The translations under genes were made by a program, and so were the position numbers. From an uncultured Eubacteriales bacterium (GTDB taxonomy: Bacteria > Bacillota > Clostridia > Oscillospirales > Oscillospiraceae): 64,000 nucleotides of DNA. Under the pieces are notes generated by a model. The model worked only from the letters and a program-made list of their open reading frames with translations. It made no database searches and was not told where the DNA came from. Shown one piece after another: positions 17,043-27,817 of the stretch. Location of the stretch: positions 1 to 64,000 of the forward strand of contig UREY01000001.1 of NCBI GenBank assembly GCA_900546915.1. The letters are read 5' to 3'. Within the stretch, counting starts at the first letter, position 1. Each line of letters begins with the position of its first letter.

Positions 17043-17071
17043 AGTATACGCGAAATTTGGACAATTTACAA
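17043..17071 (-). promoter_or_regulatory. Promoter of asnS
   Basis: Minus-strand TTGTAA (17066-17071), 17-base spacer, TATACT (17043-17048). The leader is only about 35 bases, too short for a T-box. Confidence 0.65.
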
Positions 17072-17230
17072 GGGGAATTTGGAATTTTTCTATGGGATGG
17101 CCCACCTCGGTCTCCGGAGAGCCAAACGTTGTGCCTGTTGTTTTGCGTGCTTTTATGAGAAATGCTCGGAAGTCTGCCCATTTCTAGCAAATTTTTCCAG
17201 CTTTCTAAATGGCAAGCCGTTCACAGAAAA

Positions 17231-17260
17231 TGTCAGACAGCAAAGAACTGCTGCCTGACA
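17231..17260 (-). terminator. Terminator of the ATP synthase operon
   Basis: Minus-strand stem TGTCAGGCAGCA / TGCTGTCTGACA followed by TTTTCTG, 11 bases past the atpC stop. Confidence 0.85.
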
Positions 17261-17270
17261 TTGCGTTACG

Positions 17271-17675
17271 CTACCGCCCGGATGCGATGGTGCGCCGGAC
17301 CAAAGCTCGTTTCAGCCGGGCTTCCGCCAGTTTTAGTTCAACTTGCCCTGCATCTTTGCTGTGTAGGACCTTCTGGGCACGTTCATAGGAAGCTTGGGCA
17401 CGAGCGGCATCAATATCCTCCGCCCACTCAAATGTGGTGGCGACTAGAGTGACCTGATCCTTTTGTACGGAAAGCAAACCACCGATGCAGGCGGCATACC
17501 GGGTGCCTTGCTCTGTCACGATGCTGGCCCGTCCCATACCCAAAGCTGTCACAAGGTCCAGATGGCCGGCTAAGATTCCCACATCGCCTGCAACGGTGCG
17601 AACGGTGAGAGAATAGGCATTGCCGTCAAAACACAGGCCGTCGGGGGTGACAATCTTTAAATGGAAATCCCTCAT
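17271..17675 (-). CDS. atpC: ATP synthase epsilon subunit
   Basis: Central-stalk subunit of F1 that couples and regulates rotation. The N-terminal beta-sandwich contains the family's GDVGILAGHLDLVTAL, and the C-terminal helical hairpin is basic and Arg/Lys-rich. The ATG at 17675 lies 8 bases after AGGGG. A GTG three codons earlier overlaps that site. Last gene of the atp operon, 11 bases after atpD; 134 residues. Confidence 0.92.
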   Translation of the reverse strand: MRDFHLKIVTPDGLCFDGNAYSLTVRTVAGDVGILAGHLDLVTALGMGRASIVTEQGTRYAACIGGLLSVQKDQVTLVATTFEWAEDIDAARAQASYERAQKVLHSKDAGQVELKLAEARLKRALVRRTIASGR

Positions 17676-17686
17676 GGCGCACACCC

Positions 17687-19078
<1,392 letters not shown>

Positions 19079-19099
19079 TCAACTCCTTGCTCGGACCGG

Positions 19100-19951
19100 T
19101 CAGGTTTCCGCACCTGCAACGATCTCGGTGATCTCCTGGGTAATCGCGCCCTGACGGGCGCGGTTAAATTGCAAATTCAAATTTTCAATCATTTCATCGG
19201 CATTCTTCGTGGCGGCATCCATAGCTGTCCGGCGTGCCGCCAACTCACTGGCCACAGATTCACAGAGAGCGCCGTATACCACGCCGCCTAAATATTCCGG
19301 GATGATGGCATTAAACACCGTCTGAGGATCCGGCTCATAGAGCGCCGCAGATTTTGCCGATTCCGGCGCTGCACTTGCCGTCAGTGCCAAGGGGAGTAGA
19401 GGTAAAACAGCTGGGGTTTGAGATAAAACGGAGACGAAATTAGTATAGGCAATACAAATTTCGTCAAATTCATTAGCCAAGTAGGCCTTGGCCAACTGCT
19501 TCGACAGGGAGAAACAGTCTCCAATCGATACCTCGGCGGCCTCGGCATAGGAATCGGTGAAAACGGAAACACCACAGCTGCGGAAATACTCGACAGCCCG
19601 CTTTCCGATTGGCAGAATGCAGAGCTCTTTGCCGTCCAGCTCTTTTTGTACCAACTGAAAGACGTTGTTGTTATATCCACCGGCAAGCCCCCGGTCTCCC
19701 GCAATTACGATACAGCAGGTTCTCCGTCCCGACCGGGGGGTGAGATAGGGGGAGGAAAAGTCCGGCCCGGTACCGGCAATATGCGCGATGGTGCGATAGA
19801 GAATTTCAAAATAAGGACGGCTGTCCTGGATCCGGTCCTGAGCCCGGCGAAGCTTGGAGGCAGCTACCATTTCCATCGCCCGGGTAATTTGCCGGGTGCT
19901 CTCCATACTCCGGATACGCTGCTTGATGTTTTTGGTGGAAAGACCCGCCAT
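19100..19951 (-). CDS. atpG: ATP synthase gamma subunit
   Basis: Rotor shaft of F1. The N-terminal helix KNIKQRIRSMESTRQITRAM and the C-terminal helix ending NRARQGAITQEITEI are the family's coiled-coil signatures. 283 residues; ATG at 19951 follows AGGAGG by 7 bases and starts 11 bases after atpA. Confidence 0.96.
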   Translation of the reverse strand: MAGLSTKNIKQRIRSMESTRQITRAMEMVAASKLRRAQDRIQDSRPYFEILYRTIAHIAGTGPDFSSPYLTPRSGRRTCCIVIAGDRGLAGGYNNNVFQLVQKELDGKELCILPIGKRAVEYFRSCGVSVFTDSYAEAAEVSIGDCFSLSKQLAKAYLANEFDEICIAYTNFVSVLSQTPAVLPLLPLALTASAAPESAKSAALYEPDPQTVFNAIIPEYLGGVVYGALCESVASELAARRTAMDAATKNADEMIENLNLQFNRARQGAITQEITEIVAGAET

Positions 19952-19962
19952 GGCTTGGCCTC

Positions 19963-21480
19963 CTAACTGTGGGAAGATAGAAATTCTTTGGTGAAGGCGG
20001 CGAGAAGCTGTTGCAGCGCCGCTTCGTTCTCCGGGGTCAGAGCCTTGGTTTCTCGGATGGATTGCAGGATCTCAGAAGCATGATCATCCAGGTGGCGGTA
20101 CAGGTCCATTTCGTAGGCAGACACCTGCTCCACGGCGACTTCTTCCAAATAGCCTTTTGTGACGGCATAGAGAATGCAAACCTGATGCGCCACTTCCACC
20201 GGCATGCCGTTTTTCTGCTTCAGGATCTCTACAATTCTCTGACCCTGGGCCAGGCGGGCTTTGGTGTCGGCGTCCAGGTCGGAGCCGAACTGGGCGAAAC
20301 TTTGCAGCTCCCGGTACTGCGAATACAGAAGCTTTAAAGAGCCTGCCACTTGCTTCATGGCTTTGATCTGGGCGGATCCCCCTACCCGGGAGACCGAAAT
20401 GCCCGGATTCACAGCCGGCATGACGCCGGAGTTAAATAGCTCGGTTTCCAGAAAGATCTGGCCGTCCGTGATGGAGATGACATTGGTGGGAATATAGGCC
20501 GATACATCCCCGGCCTGAGTCTCAATGATAGGCAGTGCCGTCAAGCTTCCGCCTCCGTATTCCGGGGCCATCCGGGCTGCCCGCTCCAGAAGGCGGGAGT
20601 GGAGATAAAACACGTCCCCCGGGTATGCCTCCCGTCCGGGTGGCCGGCGGATCAGCAGAGAAATGGCACGGTAAGCCACGGCGTGCTTGCTTAAATCGTC
20701 GTAGACGATCAGCACATCTTTTCCCTGGTCCATGAAATACTCGCCTATGGTGCAGCCGGAATAAGGGGCGATATATTGCATCGGCGCTTGCTCGGAAGCA
20801 GTTGCGGAAACCACGATGGTATAATCCATTGCGCCATTTCGTTCAAAATCATGAACAATTTGGGATACCGTGGACTGTTTCTGTCCAATTGCTACATAAA
20901 TACAGATTACGTTTTGGTTTTTCTGATTTAAGATGGTATCCGTGGCAATGGTGGTCTTGCCGGTTTGGCGGTCGCCGATGATGAGCTCGCGCTGCCCCCG
21001 GCCGATGGGTATCATCGAGTCAATGGCTTTGATGCCCGTTTGAAGGGGGACGGTGACAGATTTCCGCCGGATAATTCCGGGCGCCTGATGCTCTACCGGC
21101 CGGCTTTCCCGGCAGGCAACCGGTCCCTTTCCGTCAATCGGATTGCCCAGCGCGTCCACCACGCGTCCAATCAAAGGCTCTCCCACAGGGACAGAGAGGA
21201 CCTCTCCGGTGCGCCGCACCAAGCTGCCTTCTTCTATCCCTACATCAGAGCCCAGCATCACAACACTGACGCAGTTTTCTTCCAGATTCAAGGCCATCCC
21301 GACGGCGCCTCCATCAAAGCGGAGGAGCTCATTGGCCCGGCAATGGTCCAATCCGTGGACCTTGGCAATGCCGTCGCCGACCTGGATGACGTAACCGATT
21401 TCATCCTGTTTGGTTTTGACACCGTAATGCTTAATTTGATCTTGAATGACCTTCACAATTTCATCGGTTTTCAGGTTCAT
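19963..21480 (-). CDS. atpA: ATP synthase alpha subunit
   Basis: Non-catalytic nucleotide-binding F1 subunit. The P-loop is GDRQTGKT, and the [20 protein letters not shown] region with the catalytic-interface Arg in [10 protein letters not shown] is intact. ATG at 21480 follows TAGGTGA and gives 505 residues, the normal length. An upstream in-frame start at 21600 would run back through atpH and is rejected. Confidence 0.97.
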   Translation of the reverse strand: MNLKTDEIVKVIQDQIKHYGVKTKQDEIGYVIQVGDGIAKVHGLDHCRANELLRFDGGAVGMALNLEENCVSVVMLGSDVGIEEGSLVRRTGEVLSVPVGEPLIGRVVDALGNPIDGKGPVACRESRPVEHQAPGIIRRKSVTVPLQTGIKAIDSMIPIGRGQRELIIGDRQTGKTTIATDTILNQKNQNVICIYVAIGQKQSTVSQIVHDFERNGAMDYTIVVSATASEQAPMQYIAPYSGCTIGEYFMDQGKDVLIVYDDLSKHAVAYRAISLLIRRPPGREAYPGDVFYLHSRLLERAARMAPEYGGGSLTALPIIETQAGDVSAYIPTNVISITDGQIFLETELFNSGVMPAVNPGISVSRVGGSAQIKAMKQVAGSLKLLYSQYRELQSFAQFGSDLDADTKARLAQGQRIVEILKQKNGMPVEVAHQVCILYAVTKGYLEEVAVEQVSAYEMDLYRHLDDHASEILQSIRETKALTPENEAALQQLLAAFTKEFLSSHS

Positions 21481-21493
21481 GTGTTCACCTACT

Positions 21494-22027
21494 TTACACA
21501 GTTGCGGTGGCCAGACTTTGCCGCAAATCTTCCAGCCGGGCCTGCAGGCTGCCGTCCAACTGCACCTCAGCAAAACGCAAGGTGACGCCGCCAAGAACAC
21601 GGGGATCGACCACGTTGGTGAGAAATACTGTCTGATTTGTCAACGCCGCAAGTTTTTTTTGCAAGGCTTCCTTTTGATCGGGAGACATCGCCACAGCCGT
21701 CATTGCGGTCGCCCGCAAAATATGATGCGCCTGGTCGTAAAGCTTGTAATACGCTTTGCAGCAGGCTGCATATTGGTTTACCGCATGTTTTTCACAGAGA
21801 ATTTTTAAAAAATTCAGATGGTACTGGCTGAGACCGGAAAAAGCCTCTTCCAGTAAAAACAAGCGCTGTTCTTTAGGCAGGGCAGGGGAATCCAAGAGTC
21901 GAATATACGCGGGTTCTGTCTCCAAGATCGCGCAAACCTCCGTCATTTCCCTCTGAATTTCACCGTCCATGCCCTCCTGACGGGCCAATTCAAATAAGGC
22001 GCGGCCATAATCTGCAGTGTGAATCAT
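21494..22027 (-). CDS. atpH: ATP synthase delta subunit
   Basis: Peripheral-stalk protein joining F1 to the b dimer. 177 residues with the N-terminal YGRALFELA motif and the C-terminal [14 protein letters not shown] segment that marks the family. Its ATG overlaps the atpF stop as ATGA, showing translational coupling. Confidence 0.94.
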   Translation of the reverse strand: MIHTADYGRALFELARQEGMDGEIQREMTEVCAILETEPAYIRLLDSPALPKEQRLFLLEEAFSGLSQYHLNFLKILCEKHAVNQYAACCKAYYKLYDQAHHILRATAMTAVAMSPDQKEALQKKLAALTNQTVFLTNVVDPRVLGGVTLRFAEVQLDGSLQARLEDLRQSLATATV

Positions 22028-22530
22028 GACGTCTCACCCAAATTTTCGATAAAAGAATGAATCAACTCGGCATGCTTTTTCTGGTCTATTTCTTCCTCCA
22101 GAACGGCGGAAGCAATCCCCAAAGCCATACCGGAGACCTGGTTCTTCAAATCGTTCAGCGCTTGCTTTTTTTCTAATTCGATTTGCGCATGAGCCCGCTC
22201 CATGGTTTTGGCGGCCTTGTCCTGAGCCTCCCGCACGATGGCTTCTTCTCGCTTTTGGGCTTGACGCGTCGCATTTTGAATAATACGGTCTCCTTCTGCG
22301 CCGGCCGCCTTCAGCTTCGCGGCGTATTGTGCCTGCAGAGCCTCAGCCTGAGCTTTGGAATTGTCCGCGTCTGCGTAGAGATGGTCAATCTCCTGCTGGC
22401 GGTCATCAATCATCTTCTTTACAGGCTTAAAGAGAAACTTCTTCAATACGGCAAAGGTGATGATCATATTACAAAGGGTCAGCAACGCAGTCCAAAAGTC
22501 CATGCCGACCAGGCTTTCAAATCCCTCCAC
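22024..22530 (-). CDS. atpF: ATP synthase b subunit
   Basis: Peripheral stalk. One N-terminal membrane helix (about residues 10-30, FWTALLTLCNMIITFAVL) is followed by KKFLFKPV and a long Ala/Lys/Glu/Gln-rich coiled coil. The start is GTG at 22530, 9 bases after AAGGAG. 168 residues. Only one b gene is present, so the stalk should be a b homodimer. Confidence 0.94.
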   Translation of the reverse strand: MEGFESLVGMDFWTALLTLCNMIITFAVLKKFLFKPVKKMIDDRQQEIDHLYADADNSKAQAEALQAQYAAKLKAAGAEGDRIIQNATRQAQKREEAIVREAQDKAAKTMERAHAQIELEKKQALNDLKNQVSGMALGIASAVLEEEIDQKKHAELIHSFIENLGETS

Positions 22531-22573
22531 CCAGCGTCACTCCTTTCGTTTTGGTATGCCGGAAGACATGGGT

Positions 22574-22855
<282 letters not shown>

Positions 22856-22882
22856 TCATATGAAAAATCACAAGATGACAGA

Positions 22883-23779
22883 TTAGTCGGTTTCCGGTTC
22901 AGCCGCCGGGGGTGGGCATGCGGAGCTGATATAAACCATGCTCAACAGGCAAAATACAAAAGCCTGAATGAAACCGGAGAAAATGTCAAAGTAGAGGGAT
23001 AAAACAGCAGGTAGCCCAAGGCCCAAAATGGGAATTCCAGGCAGAATTTCCAGCGCCTGCAGCAATGCGGCGGCACCAACAGCAAAAAGGACTATGCCCA
23101 CAACTTTGCGCCACCGTTTCTTACGTCGGATGCCCCAAACAACCACGGCCGCACCGGCCGCTATCAGCACAATACAGACGGCAATGCCGCTGGATGCAAT
23201 GAGATTTAATAGGACGGAAGATGCTCCGGATAGCGCCATATAGAGCATGGAAGTGATCACACTGCCGCCGACTACATTGCCGAAATGACGGAAGGCCATG
23301 GAGATGGGCTGGGCAATTTCGGAGACAATGTTCATCGGCGTCATCACGACAATCGGCTCCGTAAATCCCTTGAGCCAGCCTAAAAATCCGTTATTCTTGA
23401 TACTGTGATACCAGATTAGGACGCTGGTCATCAGAGCCCAGGTCAGAGTGGTACTTAAATCCGCAGTCGTGGAACGGAGCACGCCGGTCATGCCGATGAG
23501 AGAGCCCAACAAAGAAGAGAGAAATACCGTTCCAATGTAGGGGGCCCAATGGGCATTGTGAGAGCCCATGGTTTCGCTGACCAGACGGTAGAGCATCGAG
23601 ACGGCTTTTTCCGTCAAAACCTGGGATGGTCCCGGCCGTTTTTTTAAATTTCGTCCCAACCGGTAGCCGACGATACACAGCAGCAGCATCACCACGAAAG
23701 AGGAGAGTGCAGTTTGTGTTACCGGGATGCCGCCCAGAATGGGAATCGTAAAGTAGATTTTGGCACCGTTGATATTCAT
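22883..23779 (-). CDS. atpB: ATP synthase a subunit with an extra membrane hairpin
   Basis: Stator ion-channel subunit. The essential Arg is Arg164 in MAFRHFGN, and the last-helix motif GFIQAFVFCLLSMVYIS contains Gln272. In E. coli the equivalent residues are 42 apart; here they are 108 apart. The extra stretch, roughly residues 195-255, holds two hydrophobic segments around a basic loop IRRKKRWRK. The protein is 298 residues, longer than the usual 220-270. ATG at 23779 overlaps the atpI stop (ATGA). The normal ends and ion-site motifs argue for a working subunit with an insertion, not a broken gene. Confidence 0.93.
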   Translation of the reverse strand: MNINGAKIYFTIPILGGIPVTQTALSSFVVMLLLCIVGYRLGRNLKKRPGPSQVLTEKAVSMLYRLVSETMGSHNAHWAPYIGTVFLSSLLGSLIGMTGVLRSTTADLSTTLTWALMTSVLIWYHSIKNNGFLGWLKGFTEPIVVMTPMNIVSEIAQPISMAFRHFGNVVGGSVITSMLYMALSGASSVLLNLIASSGIAVCIVLIAAGAAVVVWGIRRKKRWRKVVGIVLFAVGAAALLQALEILPGIPILGLGLPAVLSLYFDIFSGFIQAFVFCLLSMVYISSACPPPAAEPETD

Positions 23780-24180
23780 GACTTGCTGTCCCTCGATTTT
23801 CTAAAAAATTCACCTAACATGAGAATCGGGTGAACAAAAATAAGCGGCAAAACCAAAGCCAACAGATGAAACAGCTTACTTTTGGCTGCAGCAATCAAGA
23901 TCAAAAACAGCACCAGATACCGCAGCAGGAAAGACAGACGGACCAGGACAGTTCCGCCCTTGACGTTCTGACGTTCCGCCCGGTCTGCCGCTAAACTGGT
24001 CCCCACTGCCATAAAGAAAAAATTACAAATTGCAAGAATGCCACCCAAAATGCCGCCTAAAACTGCAGCGCGGTTTCCATACCCCGCCAGGGCAAAGACG
24101 CCCAGCATCAAAGCGACTCCCACAACTTCTCCAACGGCAACCAGAACGGTCTCCCGATAAACCGGATTTTTCATCGACAT
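23776..24180 (-). CDS. atpI: ATP synthase subunit I (AtpI)
   Basis: Four-helix membrane protein of 134 residues at the start of the atp operon. Members of this family are thought to help assemble the c ring or supply Mg2+. Hydrophobic segments are visible near 10-35, 38-62, 82-102 and 105-122. ATG at 24180 is preceded by GGGGG at 7 bases, and it overlaps atpB by 4 bases. Identification is by position, size and hydropathy more than by exact motifs. Confidence 0.75.
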   Translation of the reverse strand: MSMKNPVYRETVLVAVGEVVGVALMLGVFALAGYGNRAAVLGGILGGILAICNFFFMAVGTSLAADRAERQNVKGGTVLVRLSFLLRYLVLFLILIAAAKSKLFHLLALVLPLIFVHPILMLGEFFRKSRDSKS

Positions 24181-24197
24181 GTGCGTACCCCCAAAGT

Positions 24198-24476
24198 TTA
24201 ATCGTGTTCGTTGAAGGAGAGGGGCGGGTTCTCTTCCTTTTGCTTTTCCTTAGAAGCCCCAGGTGGCGGTTGATTTAAAAATTTCACATCCCGGGCAAAG
24301 GCGACGCCGGCGGAACCGGCCCCTGCAAAACCGAGGGCAATTCCCAGGAAAATTACCCAATTTCCCAGATCGAACCGGTTTCTCAGCCAGACGGCGCCTA
24401 AAACGCAGAGCAGAAGGGGACAGACGATGGAAAGTCCCAGCTGCGTCAACCAAATCAGCTCCCGCATGGTTCGCAT
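24198..24476 (-). CDS. AtpZ/AtpI-type small membrane protein
   Basis: First gene of the atp operon, 92 residues: two membrane helices (about 10-30 and 38-62) and a charged, Pro/Lys/Glu-rich cytoplasmic tail. This fits the AtpZ family, which sits beside AtpI in many Firmicutes and is linked to ATP synthase assembly or Mg2+ transport. ATG at 24476 follows AGGAGG by 7 bases. The C-terminal tail is low in complexity. Confidence 0.72.
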   Translation of the reverse strand: MRTMRELIWLTQLGLSIVCPLLLCVLGAVWLRNRFDLGNWVIFLGIALGFAGAGSAGVAFARDVKFLNQPPPGASKEKQKEENPPLSFNEHD

Positions 24477-24536
24477 GACAGCGCCTCCTTTGCCCGATCC
24501 CTATGGGATATAGTTTCATCCGATCCGCTTCAAACT

Positions 24537-24565
24537 ATTCTAGCATGGCCCTCTGGAAAAAGCAA
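24537..24565 (-). promoter_or_regulatory. Promoter of the ATP synthase operon
   Basis: Minus-strand TTGCTT (24560-24565), 17-base spacer, TAGAAT (24537-24542), about 60 bases before the first ATG and downstream of a strong terminator, so the operon starts here. Confidence 0.7.
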
Positions 24566-24620
24566 GGGACAGGAGCTTCAATATGGTATAAAATTCCACT
24601 TTTCGGAAACGTGTAGCTGC

Positions 24621-24658
24621 AAAAAAATCTGCGGTAAAGTTCCGGCTTTACCGCAGAT
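24621..24658 (-). terminator. Terminator of the SipL-like gene
   Basis: Perfect 13-base-pair stem (arms ATCTGCGGTAAAG and CTTTACCGCAGAT) with a run of seven U on the minus strand, 13 bases past the stop. Confidence 0.93.
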
Positions 24659-24671
24659 TGAAAGATATGCT

Positions 24672-26177
24672 TTATAAAACGGGAATCAGTAAAAGTTTTT
24701 CCGGAACCGGTCCCTCCGGAGGCAAATGATTGGCGCCGCGAATGGCTTCCACCGTGGAGCCGCAAGCCTTTGCCAAGTCCCAGAGGCTTTGCTCGCACTG
24801 AGGCGCCCGAATGATGAGGGAAGGTCTGGAAGGGTCCGGCTGGTAATCCGACAGCTCCGCGCTGGTGATCATCTCCAGCTCCCCGCTGCCGAAACTATCT
24901 ACCGTGATTTCCAGAGGCGCCCGTACGACTGCCGAGCCGCCGCCTGCGGACCATTGTACAGGACCAGAAATCTGACTGGCAGCTTCGCAGGTGCCATTTT
25001 CAGCCAGCCGAATGCGGGAGACCGCAGAGGCGTGGGCAGACCGGCCCTGAATGGCGCCGGATTCGTCATAGTACAGAACGCTGCACCAGATGGGAGCCTC
25101 CACTTCCATTTCTTCGCCTTCCCGGCGAAGCTTTGGCAAGTCCGGAAGGACCGTGCTGTCAATCAGGCTTCCTCCATCCAGAGGAAAGCTGCTCTCTACC
25201 TGTTCCCGAAGCTGTTGCCGGTCCAAGCGGTTTTTCATGGGAAGCTTTTCCAAGTGAGGTGCGACCGTGTGCCGCAGGCTATAAAGATCCTGGACCAAAT
25301 CCATGGTTTGCCGCGCCAGAACCAGACACTGCGCAGCGATGCTGCATTTTAGACGCAGACGGCGGCCGTCTTCCTCTGCCGTGACCTCCACGCCCGTCAA
25401 GACCGGCTCTGCCAGGAGTTCCTCCTCCTGATCATATACCCGAGCCAACTCGGTGTATTGGGAAAACGGCAAATCGAAATCCCAGACGGCCAAACGGTCT
25501 TCCGGCGTCATATACAGAAAGTGCAGACTACAGGCGCCTTTAAATACAGCCTTTTCGCCTAAAACCTTGGCATCAGTCATGGTAGGCCGGATTTGATAAG
25601 CTATGATTTGGCTGACTGCCGGTGTACCGCTGGGCAGTTCCAGCTCCTCATCCAAAAGAAAGCTCTTTTCTGTAAGTTCGGTAGGCAACTGCAGGGGGAG
25701 TCGCTGCCGCAACACCTCCAGCTCCTTCGGCGGGGATTCTAATGTGTAGAATACCGTCTGGCCCGGACAATAAGCCTCTCCTTTACAAGATAGGGATACC
25801 CGAACCAAAATTTTTCTGGAATTTACCATACGTGCGTCAATGCTCCGGAGCCGGCAGGAGACCAGGATCTGCCCCTCCTGCTCCATAGGTGGAAATTCCC
25901 ACTTCGCGGTAAAAGGCAGATAGACCGAGACCTGCCGGGGGGTCCCGCCCTCTTCCGGCACGTATAAAACCCAGGCGCTGACGCCGCCGGAGGCACTCAT
26001 GCCGTTTTGCCGCCATTCTTTACTGCGGATGACAGGAATGCCCCAACAGCCTACGATCCGGCCCACGTCCGGCAGGCTGTCCGGCACTACGGTTTCTGCG
26101 GTCTCCTCTTGGCTCACCGCCTGGCAGACCAACTTTTTAAGATGGTCCACGGCGTTTTTTTCAAAGGCCAGTTCCAT
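24672..26177 (-). CDS. sipL: DUF3794 / LysM spore morphogenesis protein (SipL-like)
   Basis: Probable spore-coat assembly protein. In Clostridioides difficile, SipL binds SpoIVA and recruits it to the forespore; it has the same plan of repeated DUF3794 (SPOCS) domains and a C-terminal LysM, and a similar length of about 500 residues. Here residues 20-400 hold the repeated DUF3794-like segments, including two stretches containing SLPDVGR and VLPDLPK. The last 50 residues are a LysM with SLWDLAKACGSTVEAIRGAN. ATG at 26177 follows AAGGAG by 8 bases; a GTG three codons earlier overlaps the ribosome site. The window encodes no SpoIVA, so the partner is inferred. Confidence 0.85.
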   Translation of the reverse strand: MELAFEKNAVDHLKKLVCQAVSQEETAETVVPDSLPDVGRIVGCWGIPVIRSKEWRQNGMSASGGVSAWVLYVPEEGGTPRQVSVYLPFTAKWEFPPMEQEGQILVSCRLRSIDARMVNSRKILVRVSLSCKGEAYCPGQTVFYTLESPPKELEVLRQRLPLQLPTELTEKSFLLDEELELPSGTPAVSQIIAYQIRPTMTDAKVLGEKAVFKGACSLHFLYMTPEDRLAVWDFDLPFSQYTELARVYDQEEELLAEPVLTGVEVTAEEDGRRLRLKCSIAAQCLVLARQTMDLVQDLYSLRHTVAPHLEKLPMKNRLDRQQLREQVESSFPLDGGSLIDSTVLPDLPKLRREGEEMEVEAPIWCSVLYYDESGAIQGRSAHASAVSRIRLAENGTCEAASQISGPVQWSAGGGSAVVRAPLEITVDSFGSGELEMITSAELSDYQPDPSRPSLIIRAPQCEQSLWDLAKACGSTVEAIRGANHLPPEGPVPEKLLLIPVL

Positions 26178-26204
26178 ATTGCTCACTCCTTACACGTTCT
26201 GGTG

Positions 26205-26234
26205 ATATATACGCAGACGTGGACAAGGATATGA
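26205..26234 (-). promoter_or_regulatory. Possible sigma-E-type promoter of the SipL-like gene
   Basis: On the minus strand an ATA-containing -35 (in TCATATC) is followed after 16 bases by CGTATATAT, partly like the mother-cell sigma-E consensus ATA / CATACAAT. Mother-cell expression would suit a coat-assembly gene. The match is weak. Confidence 0.3.
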
Positions 26235-26235
26235 C

Positions 26236-26385
26236 TCATTTTTTTCGCAGCAGAAAACATCCGCAGCAAAGGAAGCCCAGCGCCAGCAGGATGGAGATCA
26301 AGGTGGCCCCGCAGGCGCAGCCGATAAAAATGCCGATGCCCAGCGTCAGCAGGGCGACGCCACAGATATGATGCTGTCTCCACAT
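26236..26385 (-). CDS. Small cysteine-rich membrane protein (49 residues)
   Basis: An ATG at 26385 with a good ribosome site (AGGAGG, about 10 bases upstream) opens a 49-codon frame ending TGA at 26236. The product begins MWRQHH, has two hydrophobic runs (about residues 8-24 and 28-45) and four Cys at positions 8, 23, 25 and 40 or nearby, and ends LLRKK. I do not recognise a family. It lies between the penicillin-binding protein gene and the SipL-like gene, on the same strand. Its ribosome site lies inside the 3' arm of a stem-loop, so translation may be controlled. Confidence 0.6.
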   Translation of the reverse strand: MWRQHHICGVALLTLGIGIFIGCACGATLISILLALGFLCCGCFLLRKK

Positions 26386-26390
26386 AAAAT

Positions 26391-26425
26391 ACCGCCTCCT
26401 GCATTCACCATATGCAGCAGGCGGT
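26391..26425 (-). terminator. Stem-loop after the PBP gene that also covers the next ribosome site
   Basis: Arms ACCGCCTGCTGCAT and ATGCAGGAGGCGGT pair with one mismatch around a 7-base loop and are followed by ATTTTATG on the minus strand. It can act as terminator for the PBP operon. The 3' arm contains the whole AGGAGG of the small downstream gene, so folding would hide it. Confidence 0.6.
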
Positions 26426-26449
26426 GCTTTTGTGATTTTGTTTCTCGCT

Positions 26450-27817
26450 TTAGCTCATAGACTCCATGCAAGCAGATAACACCTTGGAAATGATGGGAAC
26501 ACAAGTATTTCTCCCAGAGCCTCCATTTTCCACAATGGCTACAAAAGCCAGGGGATACTCGTCATCCATGGTAAAACCGGCAAAGGTGGCATTGGGCTCC
26601 AGGCCGCCGCCCACCTCGGCAGTGCCGGTTTTGGCGCACACGTATAAATCCGGGAAGTTACTCTCTCCATAATTATAGACCACATTGTAATGCATCATTT
26701 CCTGTAACGTAGCGGCTACGGAAGCAGACATGATGCGGTCGCTCTGCCGAGCCTTGGCGGTATATCCGCTGAACATCCCGGAGGACACGGAACGAACGAG
26801 ATAAGGCTCCGCCGCAGTGCCGCCGCCGGCAATCTGCCCCATAAAGGTCATAAAACGGCAAGGGTTTATGGTGTCGGTATATTGACCGATGCCGCCCCAG
26901 GCTACGTTGACATCTGCCGCACCGGTAAGGTCAAACTGCCCGGCAGCGGTGTCGATGCCGTCGAAAGCGAGAGATTCGGTGAGTTGGAACTGATTGACAT
27001 ATTTCATCAGAGCTTCCGGACCCAGTTCCAAAGCGATTTGGGCGAAGGCGCTGTTACAAGAATGCATCAGAGCTTGACGCAGTGTGACCCACCCGTGTAC
27101 GCCTTCGCAGACGACTTCATCACCGCCGACCCAATAGGAACCTTCACAGAGAAAGCTCTGAGACTGAATGTCTTCGATCTCAGCTAAAGCGGCGGCAGCG
27201 GTGGCAACTTTGAAAATGGAGCCGGGGACGTAGGCCGACTGGGTAAAACGGTTGACATATACGCCGTCATAGTCGCCGGAGGTGTCGTTTGCAATGTCGG
27301 GCACGTGATCCGGATCATAGGTAGGGGAAGAGACTGCACACAGAATCTCACCGGTTTTATAATTATATACCCCTACCACACCTTTTCGCCCATCCAGAGC
27401 CTCCAGCGCGGCTTTTTGCGCCTCTGCGCTAATCGTCAGCACAGCTGTGCCGCCTGTTCCGGAGGTAGAATAAATTCCATTTACGAGATCAAACCCCACC
27501 ATCTGGCTGCTGTATTGCGACACGGCGGGAGCGTTGATGTAGCCATCTCGGTCTCCCAAAAGATGCAAAGTGGCCATGCGAAGCATAACATCGTCACTAT
27601 ACTGCCTGCCGTCGGTCGCGTCTAACAGTACGGTGCCGTTTCGGTCGGTGACAACGCCGCAGTTTAGATTATTGCCGGTATATACATGAGGACTGCCGGA
27701 GAAAACCACCCAATCCTTGGCCTGAAACAGATATTCTCCCAGAAATATCACCAGCCCCAACACAAGAACAGCGGCCAAAATCAAAGCAAATTTGGAACGT
27801 CCTGCAATTCTATTCAT
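26450..27817 (-). CDS. Penicillin-binding protein transpeptidase (PbpA/FtsI-like, class B)
   Basis: Cross-links peptidoglycan outside the membrane. One N-terminal membrane anchor (residues 9-28) is followed by a short N-terminal module and the transpeptidase domain. The active-site motifs are complete: Ser200-x-x-Lys203 in PGSIFK, Ser253-Cys-Asn255, and Lys396-Thr-Gly in CAKTGTAEV. At 455 residues it is short for a class B PBP, because the N-terminal pedestal is small, as in mycobacterial PbpA. Its start overlaps the end of the FtsW-like gene by 8 bases. A SEDS glycosyltransferase and its PBP partner are thus co-translated. Confidence 0.9.
   Translation of the reverse strand: MNRIAGRSKFALILAAVLVLGLVIFLGEYLFQAKDWVVFSGSPHVYTGNNLNCGVVTDRNGTVLLDATDGRQYSDDVMLRMATLHLLGDRDGYINAPAVSQYSSQMVGFDLVNGIYSTSGTGGTAVLTISAEAQKAALEALDGRKGVVGVYNYKTGEILCAVSSPTYDPDHVPDIANDTSGDYDGVYVNRFTQSAYVPGSIFKVATAAAALAEIEDIQSQSFLCEGSYWVGGDEVVCEGVHGWVTLRQALMHSCNSAFAQIALELGPEALMKYVNQFQLTESLAFDGIDTAAGQFDLTGAADVNVAWGGIGQYTDTINPCRFMTFMGQIAGGGTAAEPYLVRSVSSGMFSGYTAKARQSDRIMSASVAATLQEMMHYNVVYNYGESNFPDLYVCAKTGTAEVGGGLEPNATFAGFTMDDEYPLAFVAIVENGGSGRNTCVPIISKVLSACMESMS

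Noticed and set aside
17006..17230. T-box leader for asnS
   Set aside because: The promoter lies only about 40 bases from the ATG; there is no room for a specifier stem or antiterminator.
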